Source: an uncultured Vibrio sp. (GTDB lineage: Bacteria; Pseudomonadota; Gammaproteobacteria; Enterobacterales; Vibrionaceae). Taken from it: DNA of 64,000 nucleotides. The notes under the pieces were generated by a model, which had not been told where the DNA came from, made no database searches, and saw only the letters and a program-made list of their open reading frames with translations. Where the stretch lies: positions 1,426,001 to 1,490,000 of the forward strand of contig NZ_OY776223.1 in NCBI RefSeq assembly GCF_963675395.1. The letters are read 5' to 3'. Of this stretch, positions 55,662-64,000 are shown piece by piece. The translations under genes and the position numbers were made by a program. Position 1 is the first letter of the stretch; every line of letters starts with the position of its first letter.

Positions 55662-57416
55662 ATGGATAGCACTACCCCTTTTCGTCTCCCTCGTAAAACG
55701 CCGTTTGGCATTGGTGAAAATGTCGCAGAGTGGGCGACTGGATTAAGCCGACTCGATAAGTTCTATGCACAAAGACCGGTTGATGCCGACATTCAAACCT
55801 TCTTACGCTTCACACTCTCGATTTTAGGTATAGACTACCGGATAGCTCATGGTTCCCTCGATGCCGTCCCTAAACAAGGCCCTACCGTTATTGTTGCCAA
55901 CCACCCTCTCGGTTGTGTCGAAGGCGTCATTCTGGCTGAATTACTGCTGATGGTTCGAGATGACATCCAAATCCTCGCGAATCAATACCTTAAAACCGTC
56001 CCGGAACTCGACCAGTTGTTTATTGGTGTCGATGTATTTGAAGGCAAAGACGCGGTCAAATCCAACATGAAAGCACTGCGCGCGGCGAACAGACACCTCG
56101 CTAATGGCGGATTACTGTTAGTTTTCCCGGCGGGTGAAGTTTCCCAACTGGTTGATAAAAAGCAGCAACGCCTAGAAGACAAAGAGTGGAGCCGCAGTGT
56201 CAGCACCTTAATTCGTAAAAACAAAGCGACCACCGTCCCCGTATTCATTAACGGGCAAAACTCTAAACGCTTTTACATGGCTGGTAAAATCCACCCATTA
56301 CTCAGAACATTAATGCTGGGCAGAGAGCTGCTTAATAAGAATGCTCAAACAATTGAACTATCGTTTGGCCAGGCGATTAAATTTAAAGAGCTGAATAACC
56401 TCAGCGATGATCAGGTGGTGAATTATTTGAGGCTCAATACCTACCTGCTTAACCGTGATTCAAGTACTAGTCAGCAAACCGCATCGACGGATGATTTACT
56501 TCCCATTGCGGCAGGGTTACCCACAAGCCAATTGCTCGACGAGCTGCACAACTTACCTCCAGAAGCCAAACTTCTTGAAAGTGGTGAGTTTGAGGTCTAC
56601 TGCACATCCGCTTATCAGATCCCATCTCTACTGCATGAAATTGGCCGACTACGTGAATACAACTTTCGTCAGGTGGGCGAAGGCACAGGGCAAGCGATCG
56701 ACATCGACCATTTCGATCACGATTACCTACACCTGTTTGTCTGGGATCGCGCCAACCAGTGTATGGTTGGTGCTTATCGTCTGGGGTTAGTGGATAAATT
56801 ACTGACTAAACATGGCGTTGAAGGCTTGTACTCTCGCACCCTATTTAACTATGACCAGCGTTTTCTCGATAAAATGGGGAAATCGATTGAGATGGGACGA
56901 TCGGTGATCGCGGAACAATACCAGAAAAGCATGAGTGCCCTGCTGCTGCTCTGGAAAGGGATAGCAACGTTCGTACATCGAAACCCAGACTACACTCATC
57001 TGTTTGGTCCGGTCAGCATCAGCAACGACTACAGCCAGACCGCTCGTCAGTTATTGGCTCAGTCGATGACACTGCATCACTACAACAACGCCTGTGCAGA
57101 GTATGTCACACCGTCCAATCCACTCCCCGAGACAAACCTAAATTGGAACACCAGCATGCTCACCGCCTTAGGTGACTTGCAGCTGCTGTCTCGTGTTATC
57201 GCTCGAATTGATGAAGGTAAAGGAGTTCCTGTTTTACTGCGTCAGTACTTAAGCTTAAACGGCAAACTGGTCTGCTTTAATGTTGATCCTGCCTTTAACA
57301 ACGCGTTAGACGGATTAATTATGGTGGACTTACGCGAAGTGCCAGAAAAGACGCTGGCACGTTACATGGGACAGGAAAATACGCGAGCGTATTTAGCACA
57401 ACACCTCGATAAATAA
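55662..57416 (+). CDS. olsF: Bifunctional ornithine-lipid synthase OlsF
   Basis: 584 residues in two acyltransferase parts. The N-terminal PlsC/OlsA-like domain (about 1-270) has the acceptor-site motif VANHPLGCVEG near residue 80 and VFPAGEV near 155. The C-terminal part (about 305-584) is OlsB-like and GNAT-related (EFEVYCTSAYQIPSLLHEIG in part; EMGRSVIAEQYQ). This order fits OlsF, which makes ornithine lipids, phosphorus-free membrane lipids. From memory, V. cholerae VC0489 is the counterpart and responds to phosphate limitation; the Pho boxes here agree. AGAGG before the ATG at 55662. Confidence 0.88.
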   Translation: MDSTTPFRLPRKTPFGIGENVAEWATGLSRLDKFYAQRPVDADIQTFLRFTLSILGIDYRIAHGSLDAVPKQGPTVIVANHPLGCVEGVILAELLLMVRDDIQILANQYLKTVPELDQLFIGVDVFEGKDAVKSNMKALRAANRHLANGGLLLVFPAGEVSQLVDKKQQRLEDKEWSRSVSTLIRKNKATTVPVFINGQNSKRFYMAGKIHPLLRTLMLGRELLNKNAQTIELSFGQAIKFKELNNLSDDQVVNYLRLNTYLLNRDSSTSQQTASTDDLLPIAAGLPTSQLLDELHNLPPEAKLLESGEFEVYCTSAYQIPSLLHEIGRLREYNFRQVGEGTGQAIDIDHFDHDYLHLFVWDRANQCMVGAYRLGLVDKLLTKHGVEGLYSRTLFNYDQRFLDKMGKSIEMGRSVIAEQYQKSMSALLLLWKGIATFVHRNPDYTHLFGPVSISNDYSQTARQLLAQSMTLHHYNNACAEYVTPSNPLPETNLNWNTSMLTALGDLQLLSRVIARIDEGKGVPVLLRQYLSLNGKLVCFNVDPAFNNALDGLIMVDLREVPEKTLARYMGQENTRAYLAQHLDK

Positions 57417-57995
57417 CTTACCAGAGAAATAGTGCATTGCTGATACAAGCAGTGCACTATCCTTTTAATTTGTAAGAAATATAACCTAAAGTTTCCGATA
57501 TTTCTGACATCAAAACCATTCACCCAACCAATAATTTGCTACGTGCTGATATTGAGCAATATATCTCGTTACAAAATTTCAAAAAAACCACAACCAGACG
57601 AAGATCACATTTATTACAATGGTTAAACGAAGACAAAATGTGATATTGATCGATCATAATATTTAATTCGATCCCAGAAATAAATTATAAGTGATTTTGA
57701 TCACGTTATATTTTCAATTCAAATTTGTAATAAGATCGATTTGATCACTAAGATTTTTATTGACAGATTTAAAATCCGCATTTTGTTATTAAGTTACATA
57801 TCAATAAATTGATCGCCATCACTTAAAAAATGCTTTTTATCTGAAGAAGTGCGGGTGTAGATCACGAAAAACCCGTTGTCAGTTCCAATTGGAAATTGTG
57901 TGATAAATTGATTGGGTACTAAGCAATCAAACAAGCGGTTTTGGCGAACCGTTTACGACAACAATATTCATCAGAACATCGAACGGGGAATTGTT
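57417..57995. other. Regulatory region upstream of mtlA
   Basis: Nearly 580 AT-rich bases without a gene. Contains CRP-like sites (57637-57658, 57687-57708 and a weaker one at 57730-57751) and a long leader before mtlA. In V. cholerae an antisense RNA, MtlS, overlaps the mtlA leader; I cannot place its ends here. Confidence 0.6.
57687..57708. promoter_or_regulatory. CRP-like site upstream of mtlA
   Basis: AGTGATTTTGATCACG core matches TGTGA-N6-TCACA with one change in each half. A second candidate TGTGATATTGATCGAT is at 57639. Confidence 0.7.
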
Positions 57996-59945
57996 ATGAT
58001 ATCACCAGATGCTAAGATCAAGATACAAAATTTTGGTCGCTTTCTGTCTAACATGGTAATGCCTAACATTGGCGCATTTATCGCGTGGGGCTTTATCACT
58101 GCACTATTCATCCCAACCGGATGGCTGCCAAATGAGACTTTGGCTTCCATGGTTGGTCCTATGATCACCTACTTACTGCCACTACTTATCGGTTACACCG
58201 GTGGTAAATTAGTCGGCGGCGATCGCGGTGCTGTAGTCGGCGCAATCACCACTATGGGCGTGATTGTCGGTACAGACATCCCTATGTTCATGGGAGCGAT
58301 GATCGTCGGTCCAATGGGCGGCTTGGCGATTAAAAAATTCGACAACTACATCGATGGTAAAGTGAAAAGTGGTTTTGAGATGTTGGTAAACAACTTCTCT
58401 GCAGGCATCATCGGTATGCTGTGTGCCATTCTTGCTTTCTTCCTGATTGGTCCTTTTGTAAAAGTACTCTCTGGTGCTTTGGCAGCAGGCGTAAACTTCC
58501 TTGTATCAGCGCACCTTCTACCACTGACTTCTATTTTTGTTGAGCCAGCGAAGATCCTGTTTCTGAATAACGCAATTAACCACGGCATCTTCTCACCATT
58601 AGGCATTCAACAAGCTTCAGAAACCGGTCAATCTATTTTCTTCCTTATTGAAGCAAACCCAGGTCCTGGTCTCGGTATTCTTCTAGCGTACATGGTGTTT
58701 GGTAAAGGTACCGCTCGTCAAACTGCGGGTGGTGCTTCTATCATCCACTTCTTTGGCGGTATTCATGAGATTTACTTCCCATACATTCTAATGAACCCAC
58801 GCCTCATCCTAGCGGCTATCGCAGGTGGTATGACAGGTGTATTCGTTCTGACTATGTTCAATGCAGGTATCGTTTCTCCAGCGTCTCCAGGCTCTATCTT
58901 CGCGGTACTATTGATGACGCAAAAAGGCGCGATCGTTGGGGTTCTGGCATCCATCATCTCAGCAGCAGGTGTCTCCTTCACCGTAGCCTCTCTATTGATG
59001 AAGACCCAAACGTCGACAGAAGAAGACGGTGATAAAGCAGCGCTAGAAAAAGCCACCTCACAAATGAAAGACATGAAATCTGCATCAAAAAACAATGCAG
59101 CGATAAACAGTGAAAGCAAAGGCGACGTAGACCTTGCGACAGTTCAAAGCATTATTGTCGCTTGTGATGCGGGTATGGGCTCAAGCGCAATGGGCGCGAG
59201 CATGCTACGCAAGAAAGTTCAGGACGCAGGTCTGAACATCCACGTCACTAACCTTGCTATTAACAACTTATCAGAGAGTGCAGATATCGTGATTACTCAT
59301 AAGGACTTGACGGATCGTGCACGTAAGCATGCTCCTAACGCACACCACATTTCACTGACTAACTTCCTAGACAGCGAAATGTACAATCAACTCGTCACCA
59401 AACTGCTAGCGGCGCAAACTTCATCTGCCAATGACGATCAGATGGTAAAAGTATCGGTTCTTGCAGCAAACGACGACAGTTTTGAACAACAGCAACCATC
59501 TGTATTCCAGATTCAACGTGAAAACATCCACTTAGGGTTAAGCGCGGCTAACAAAGAAGAAGCCATTCGCTTTGCGGGCAACAAGTTAGTTGAACTTGGC
59601 TATGCTGAACCAGAATACGTAGAGGCGATGTTTGATCGTGAAGCACTGGTTCCAACTTACCTTGGCGAATCTATCGCAGTGCCACACGGCACGATTGAAG
59701 CGAAAGATCGCGTTAAAAAGACTGGCATTGTTATCTGCCAATACCCATCGGGTATCCAATTTACTGAAGACGAAGACGATGTAGCGAAACTGGTTATCGG
59801 CATTGCCGCTAAAAATGATGAGCACATCCAAGTAATTACCACCATTACGAACGCGCTCGATGAGCCCGAAGCAATTGAGAAGCTAACCAGCACCACGGAT
59901 GTAGAAGAGATCCTCAACATCCTTGGCCGCGAACAAGCCGCTTAA
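57996..59945 (+). CDS. mtlA: Mannitol-specific PTS transporter EIICBA
   Basis: 649-residue permease that imports mannitol as mannitol 1-phosphate. The EIIC membrane domain (about 1-345) has GGIHEIYFPYILMNP; EIIB has the phosphorylated Cys near 390 (VACDAGMGSSAMGAS); EIIA has the active His near 564 (SIAVPHGT). All three domains are in one chain. ATG at 57996 has GGGGA upstream; a longer frame from 57912 is rejected. First gene of mtlADR. Confidence 0.96.
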   Translation: MISPDAKIKIQNFGRFLSNMVMPNIGAFIAWGFITALFIPTGWLPNETLASMVGPMITYLLPLLIGYTGGKLVGGDRGAVVGAITTMGVIVGTDIPMFMGAMIVGPMGGLAIKKFDNYIDGKVKSGFEMLVNNFSAGIIGMLCAILAFFLIGPFVKVLSGALAAGVNFLVSAHLLPLTSIFVEPAKILFLNNAINHGIFSPLGIQQASETGQSIFFLIEANPGPGLGILLAYMVFGKGTARQTAGGASIIHFFGGIHEIYFPYILMNPRLILAAIAGGMTGVFVLTMFNAGIVSPASPGSIFAVLLMTQKGAIVGVLASIISAAGVSFTVASLLMKTQTSTEEDGDKAALEKATSQMKDMKSASKNNAAINSESKGDVDLATVQSIIVACDAGMGSSAMGASMLRKKVQDAGLNIHVTNLAINNLSESADIVITHKDLTDRARKHAPNAHHISLTNFLDSEMYNQLVTKLLAAQTSSANDDQMVKVSVLAANDDSFEQQQPSVFQIQRENIHLGLSAANKEEAIRFAGNKLVELGYAEPEYVEAMFDREALVPTYLGESIAVPHGTIEAKDRVKKTGIVICQYPSGIQFTEDEDDVAKLVIGIAAKNDEHIQVITTITNALDEPEAIEKLTSTTDVEEILNILGREQAA

Positions 59946-60057
59946 TTACTTCACTTAATTTGCTCCTGAGCAAACCGAGGTCAGCTGTCACCCCCTATGC
60001 GGTTGGCCTCACCCTAGATTCGTTAGTCAATCTTTCAAACATTGGTAGGTAACAGTT

Positions 60058-61206
60058 ATGAAAAATGCAGTTCATTTTGGCGCAGGTAACATTGGTCGTG
60101 GTTTCATCGGTAAACTTTTAGCAGACGCAGACGTCGAGGTCACTTTCGCTGACGTTGATGCCCCGTTGGTAGATCAACTCAGTCATAAACAAGAATACAA
60201 AGTTAAAGTGGTGGGCACGGAGTGCCAAATCGACACCGTCACGCATGTCACCGCCGTTAACTCAGCAAGTGAAGACGTGATTGACCGCATCGTAAAAACC
60301 GATTTGGTGACCACCGCCGTGGGTCCAAACGTGCTGGACATCATTGCCAAAACCATTGCAACCGGCATCACTAAACGTTTCGAAGCTGGCAATGAAGCAC
60401 CACTGAACATCATCGCCTGTGAGAACATGGTTCGTGGCACTACTCATTTAAAAGGTGAAGTGTACAAACATCTCGATGCATCACTGCACGCAAAAGCCGA
60501 TGAGCTCGTTGGCTTCGTCGACTCTGCAGTAGACCGTATCGTGCCACCAGCAGAAGCAGCCAACGATGATCCACTGGAAGTGACGGTAGAAAGCTTTAGC
60601 GAGTGGATTGTTGACGAGCAGCAATTCAAAGGTGAAATCCCGGACATCGCAGGGATGGAAAAGACCGACAACCTGATGGCGTTTGTGGAACGTAAACTGT
60701 TCACCCTAAACACCGGTCACTGTATTACGGCCTACTTAGGCTGCTTGAAAGGACACCGCACCATTCGAGAAGCGATTGAAGATCCTGAGATTCAGGCAGA
60801 AGTAAAACAGGCAATGACCGAAAGTGGTGAAGTGCTGATTCGTCGTTATGGCTTCGACCGCCACATGCACAATGCCTACATCGAGAAGATTCTGGGCCGC
60901 TTTGCCAATCCATACTTAGTTGATGAAGTTGACCGAGTTGGGCGCCAACCTATCCGCAAATTAGGTGCAAATGATAGATTAGTGAAGCCATTACTCGGTA
61001 CAATTGAATATGGCACTGAAAATCAAACACTTTTAAAAGGGATTGCTGCTGCGTTGAAGTACACTAACGACACCGACCCGCAAGCCGTCGAATTACAAAC
61101 TTCATTAAAACAAGTCGGCGTGAAGAAAACGCTCGCAAAATACACTGGTCTTGCAGAGGACAGCGCTGAAGTGGCTCACATTGAGACACTCTACAACCAG
61201 CTGTAA
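60058..61206 (+). CDS. mtlD: Mannitol-1-phosphate 5-dehydrogenase
   Basis: 382-residue NAD-dependent enzyme converting mannitol 1-phosphate to fructose 6-phosphate. N-terminal Rossmann motif [13 protein letters not shown]; the catalytic region has [19 protein letters not shown]. Second gene of the mtl operon, 112 bases after mtlA. Confidence 0.96.
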   Translation: MKNAVHFGAGNIGRGFIGKLLADADVEVTFADVDAPLVDQLSHKQEYKVKVVGTECQIDTVTHVTAVNSASEDVIDRIVKTDLVTTAVGPNVLDIIAKTIATGITKRFEAGNEAPLNIIACENMVRGTTHLKGEVYKHLDASLHAKADELVGFVDSAVDRIVPPAEAANDDPLEVTVESFSEWIVDEQQFKGEIPDIAGMEKTDNLMAFVERKLFTLNTGHCITAYLGCLKGHRTIREAIEDPEIQAEVKQAMTESGEVLIRRYGFDRHMHNAYIEKILGRFANPYLVDEVDRVGRQPIRKLGANDRLVKPLLGTIEYGTENQTLLKGIAAALKYTNDTDPQAVELQTSLKQVGVKKTLAKYTGLAEDSAEVAHIETLYNQL

Positions 61207-61263
61207 TTAACTCAGGGGGGGCAATGCTCCCCTCATAATAACGATTGAACAACTACTCAGTAT

Positions 61264-61794
61264 ATGGCAGATAACATCAACGAAACCGAGATCATTGAAC
61301 GACTCAACAGCGCACCATCGGTACGGGGCTTCTTTATTGCCACAGTCGACGTCTTTAACGAGTCGATTGACGGCCTAATACAAAGAATCTTTCGTAAAGA
61401 TAACTTCGCTGTTCAGTCCGTTGTCGGCCCGCTACTACAAGACTCTGGCCCACTGGGTGATCTATCTGTTCGTCTAAAGTTACTGTTTGGTTTAGGTGTA
61501 TTACCCGACGATATTTACCACGATATTGAAGATATCATTAAGCTCAAAAACCAACTCAACAGCGACGCATCCGACTACGAGTTCACTGACCCAAACATTC
61601 TCGATCCGATCAAAAAACTGCATTTGGTGAAGAAAATGGGTATGGTGCAACTTGAAGTCAATGAACCAGACGACGACATCGATCTTGAGTTTTATCAGCT
61701 TCAGCTTCAGCGCCAACAACAAATCATCAAGTCGGGGCTTTCTCTTGCCATTGTCGAGATCTGTAATGAACTGGGCAAAGAAAGCCCTTTTTAA
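61264..61794 (+). CDS. mtlR: Mannitol operon repressor MtlR
   Basis: 176-residue all-helical MtlR-family protein, without a helix-turn-helix, that represses mtl expression. Typical segments SVRGFFIATVDVFNESIDGLI in part, VQSVVGPLLQDSGPLGDLS and LPDDIYHDIEDIIKLKN. Third gene of mtlADR, 57 bases after mtlD; a GC-rich hairpin (61215-61231) lies between them. Confidence 0.93.
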   Translation: MADNINETEIIERLNSAPSVRGFFIATVDVFNESIDGLIQRIFRKDNFAVQSVVGPLLQDSGPLGDLSVRLKLLFGLGVLPDDIYHDIEDIIKLKNQLNSDASDYEFTDPNILDPIKKLHLVKKMGMVQLEVNEPDDDIDLEFYQLQLQRQQQIIKSGLSLAIVEICNELGKESPF

Positions 61795-61885
61795 TTCTTA
61801 ACCTGTACTATCGCTATCTTTGTATCGTACTTGCTACCTTGAATTACCCGCCAGCTCCTAGATCTTGCGTCTTGTTTTGTCTAAA

Positions 61886-61904
61886 AATGTCGACTCTCGA
61901 CATT
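61886..61904. promoter_or_regulatory. Palindromic operator candidate 1 upstream of murQ
   Basis: AATGTCGA-CTC-TCGACATT, perfect 8-bp arms. Shares TCGACAT with the site at 62042-62070. A MurR (RpiR-type) site is a reasonable guess. Confidence 0.55.
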
Positions 61905-62041
61905 ATCACTCACTTATACCACCGTTCTCTCCCCGTCAAGTCCCCTATCAATAAGTAGCCAGACGACAACTAAAATAAATGAAACGACGTTTTACTTATG
62001 TGATAACACTCTCGAATCCAGACAATTTCAATTGTTGAACT

Positions 62042-62070
62042 TCGACATATATATATTATCAATATGTCGA
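62042..62070. promoter_or_regulatory. Palindromic operator candidate 2 upstream of murQ
   Basis: TCGACATAT and ATATGTCGA, perfect 9-bp arms 11 nt apart, enclosing a -10-like TATTAT (62054). Binding here would block the murQ promoter. Confidence 0.55.
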
Positions 62071-62088
62071 GTATCAACGGAGAGAGTT

Positions 62089-62991
62089 ATGAGTGAGTTG
62101 TCATCCACCATTAATAAAGAGCAAAACCCTGAGACAGAACAGCTGTCCGAGTTGCCTTTAATGGAAGTATTGGAATTACTCAATGCACACGATGCTAGCG
62201 TTGCAGTGTCGATCAATAAAGTGCTGCCAGAGGTCGCCAAAGCGGTTGAACTGATCGCAGCGCAGATCAGACAAGGCGGCCGTTTATTCTATGTTGGAGC
62301 CGGAACCAGCGGCCGACTTGGTGTTTTGGATTCGGCGGAATGTCCCCCTACATTCGGTACCGATCCTGCTTTAGTGCAGTCGATTATCGCAGGTGGCGTT
62401 GACGCTATGCTTGCTGCGGTGGAAGACATTGAAGACTGTACCGAGTCGGCCCCTGCCGAGCTTCAACAACGTCAACTGACTGCTCAAGATGTGGTTCTAG
62501 GGATCGCAGCAAGCGGTAGGACTCCCTTTGTTATCTCAGCAATGGATTACGCCAGACAAGTCGGAGCCAAAACGATAGCACTCAGTACCCGAGGGCCAGG
62601 ACTCATTTCACAACACGCAGATGTGTCTATTGCCCCAGATGTCGGTGCCGAGGTGCTCGCAGGATCAACACGAATGAAAAGCGGCTCGGCGCAAAAGATG
62701 TTGCTGGGAATGCTAAGTACCTCGGTCATGCTCCAACTGGGCAAAGTCCACGGCAACCTGATGGTGGACGTTAAAGCGAATAACCATAAGCTACGCATTA
62801 GAGCTCAACACATGGTGCAACAAATTTGTGAAGTGGGTGAGCTAACCGCCGCCAATCTGTTGGATGCGGTGGATTACAATGTCCGTGCAGCGGTTTTGCT
62901 GCACACGTTGGACACTTCACCTTCGAAAGCGCTTGCGCTTGCGGCGCAACCCTTCCAACCTCTGAAACAGCAGTTACTGCAAGGAAAATAG
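62089..62991 (+). CDS. murQ: N-acetylmuramic acid 6-phosphate etherase
   Basis: 300-residue lyase that splits MurNAc 6-phosphate into GlcNAc 6-phosphate and lactate for wall recycling. SIS fold with FYVGAGTSGRLGVLDSAECPPTFG (in parts) near residue 66-90, and AGSTRMKSGSAQKMLL. GGAGAGAG before the ATG at 62089; the frame extends to 62032 without support. One base separates its stop from the murP ATG. Confidence 0.95.
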   Translation: MSELSSTINKEQNPETEQLSELPLMEVLELLNAHDASVAVSINKVLPEVAKAVELIAAQIRQGGRLFYVGAGTSGRLGVLDSAECPPTFGTDPALVQSIIAGGVDAMLAAVEDIEDCTESAPAELQQRQLTAQDVVLGIAASGRTPFVISAMDYARQVGAKTIALSTRGPGLISQHADVSIAPDVGAEVLAGSTRMKSGSAQKMLLGMLSTSVMLQLGKVHGNLMVDVKANNHKLRIRAQHMVQQICEVGELTAANLLDAVDYNVRAAVLLHTLDTSPSKALALAAQPFQPLKQQLLQGK

Positions 62992-62992
62992 C

Positions 62993-64000
62993 ATGGCAAA
63001 TAAGATAGAACATCTGGAACTGATTGCCGATCAAATTGAGCAGCATATTGGCGGCTTTGATAATGTCGCGACTCTAACCAACTGCATGACACGTGTGCGT
63101 ATCGTGCTAAAAGACCGCTCTCTATTTGACATGGATGCACTACGTGACGTCGACGGTATTAAAGGTGTCGTCGATGCCGGAGAGCAATATCAGATCATCG
63201 TCGGCATGGGTACTGCGGCAAAAGTCGCAGGTGTGCTGAACAAACGAATGAAAGGCGCTGGTGTTGAAGAAGAATCGACGGATATCCCTGTCACACAGCC
63301 CTTCTCTATTCGTCGCTCACTCAACACCTTAGCTGCGATCTTTGTCCCGACGATTCCGGCTCTGATCGGTTGTGGTTTAATATTGGGGATGGTGAACATC
63401 TTCAAACTCGTTGCTCCGGATTTTGTCGCGGCAAACCCAGATATCTTCACGTTATTTACTGTTGTTGGCAAAGCTGTATTCGCCGTGCTTTCTGTCATGA
63501 TCGGTATGAATACCGCCAAAGAACTTCAAGCTTCTCCTGCGATTGGCGCGGTGATGGCTGCGGTATTGGCAGCGCCAGGCCTCGCCAATATCGAGTTATT
63601 TGGTAACGCGTTAGTACCGGGCGGCGGCGGCATGTTTGCTGTGCTGTTGGTCTGCGTCTTTTCTTCTAAATTTGAGCTTTGGTTCCGTAGCCACTGTAAA
63701 GAAAGTCTCGACCTTATCTTTACTCCAACCGTGACGATTTTGGTGTCGTCGGCAGTGGCTTTGTTCATCTTGCAACCTATCGCCCACGCGGTAAACGTGT
63801 GGCTAGGTAACTTGGTGTCGGTTGCACTACTTAACGAATCCGCAGGTTCGGTAGCCGTGGGCGGTGTTCTTGGTGGAGGCTTCCTATTCCTACTATTAAC
63901 GGGCTTACACCAAGGTCTTATCCCTATTCATGCACAAATCCTTGAAACATTTGGCCTCAACTACCTGTTCCCGATTTTAGCAATGGGTGGCATGGGACAA
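62993..64000 (+). CDS. murP: PTS N-acetylmuramic acid transporter EIIBC (3' end beyond window)
   Basis: First 336 codons of the permease that imports MurNAc as its 6-phosphate. The N-terminal EIIB domain has the phosphorylated Cys in LTNCMTRVRIVLKD (residue 28 or so); the EIIC domain begins near residue 105 with FVPTIPALIGCGLI. Directly coupled to murQ, which acts on its product; EIIA must come from another PTS protein. Confidence 0.92.
   Translation, partial: MANKIEHLELIADQIEQHIGGFDNVATLTNCMTRVRIVLKDRSLFDMDALRDVDGIKGVVDAGEQYQIIVGMGTAAKVAGVLNKRMKGAGVEEESTDIPVTQPFSIRRSLNTLAAIFVPTIPALIGCGLILGMVNIFKLVAPDFVAANPDIFTLFTVVGKAVFAVLSVMIGMNTAKELQASPAIGAVMAAVLAAPGLANIELFGNALVPGGGGMFAVLLVCVFSSKFELWFRSHCKESLDLIFTPTVTILVSSAVALFILQPIAHAVNVWLGNLVSVALLNESAGSVAVGGVLGGGFLFLLLTGLHQGLIPIHAQILETFGLNYLFPILAMGGMGQ

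Noticed and set aside
1..64000. CRISPR array or cas genes
   Set aside because: No regularly spaced repeats with unique spacers and no cas-like protein seen; the repeats found are dispersed.

Overview
The window looks like chromosome 1 of a Vibrio. The backbone follows the gammaproteobacterial order: petBA, rpsI-rplM, zapE/zapG, degQ-degS, parC-parE-yqiA-cpdA-yqiB-nudF/tolC, hldE-glnE, ygiF, cca, uppP-folK-folB/plsY, tsaD/rpsU-yqeY-dnaG-rpoD. It also carries Vibrio-type features: a GspA/GspB pair, an orphan flagellin, a one-chain OlsF-type ornithine-lipid synthase and a complete mannitol mtlADR operon. The species cannot be fixed from the sequence alone.

Layout. 1-3200: cytochrome bc1 genes (petB cut by the left edge) and ribosomal proteins S9/L13. 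3.3-8 kb: ZapE and ZapG, then two envelope-stress serine proteases. 8-16.5 kb: topoisomerase IV, the yqiA/cpdA/yqiB/nudF group and divergent tolC. 16.8-25 kb: LPS heptose synthesis (hldE), nitrogen control (glnE), a chemoreceptor and ion channel pair, and ygiF. 25-31 kb: low-affinity phosphate uptake, an SH3 protein, GspAB and cca. 32-41.4 kb: cell-wall lipid carrier, folate, phospholipid and tRNA-modification genes, ending in the macromolecular-synthesis cluster rpsU-yqeY-dnaG-rpoD. Three copies of a ~130-bp palindromic repeat follow tolC, the channel gene and cca.

41.6-51 kb is the accessory region. A tRNA-Ile2 (anticodon CAU) downstream of rpoD is the attachment site of an array of two related islands. 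The last 45 nt of the tRNA, its terminator and ~290 bp of element sequence (41616-41952) recur almost unchanged at 47591-47927, and a worn copy lies at 50886-50966. Island A carries a lipoprotein, a small gene overlapping an intact tyrosine integrase, a 66-aa peptide gene, a Clp-fold SDH-type protease and a 154-aa unknown. Island B has the same left end but no integrase; it carries gltS and an outer-membrane barrel protein. Two short repeated signals run through both: a helically phased direct repeat (TCCGGTCT-N3-TCCGGTCY, six copies, called S) and a 41-bp hairpin (four copies, called R) that adjoins the 3' ends of cargo genes. From memory, the same rpoD-tRNA to olsF interval holds VSP-II in V. 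cholerae, so this appears to be a shared hotspot with different content.

51-64 kb: an orphan flagellin with a sigma-28 promoter, metQ with a MetJ-like operator, an amidohydrolase, olsF behind a Pho-box array, mtlADR with CRP-like sites, and murQ-murP behind two matching palindromes, with murP cut by the right edge.
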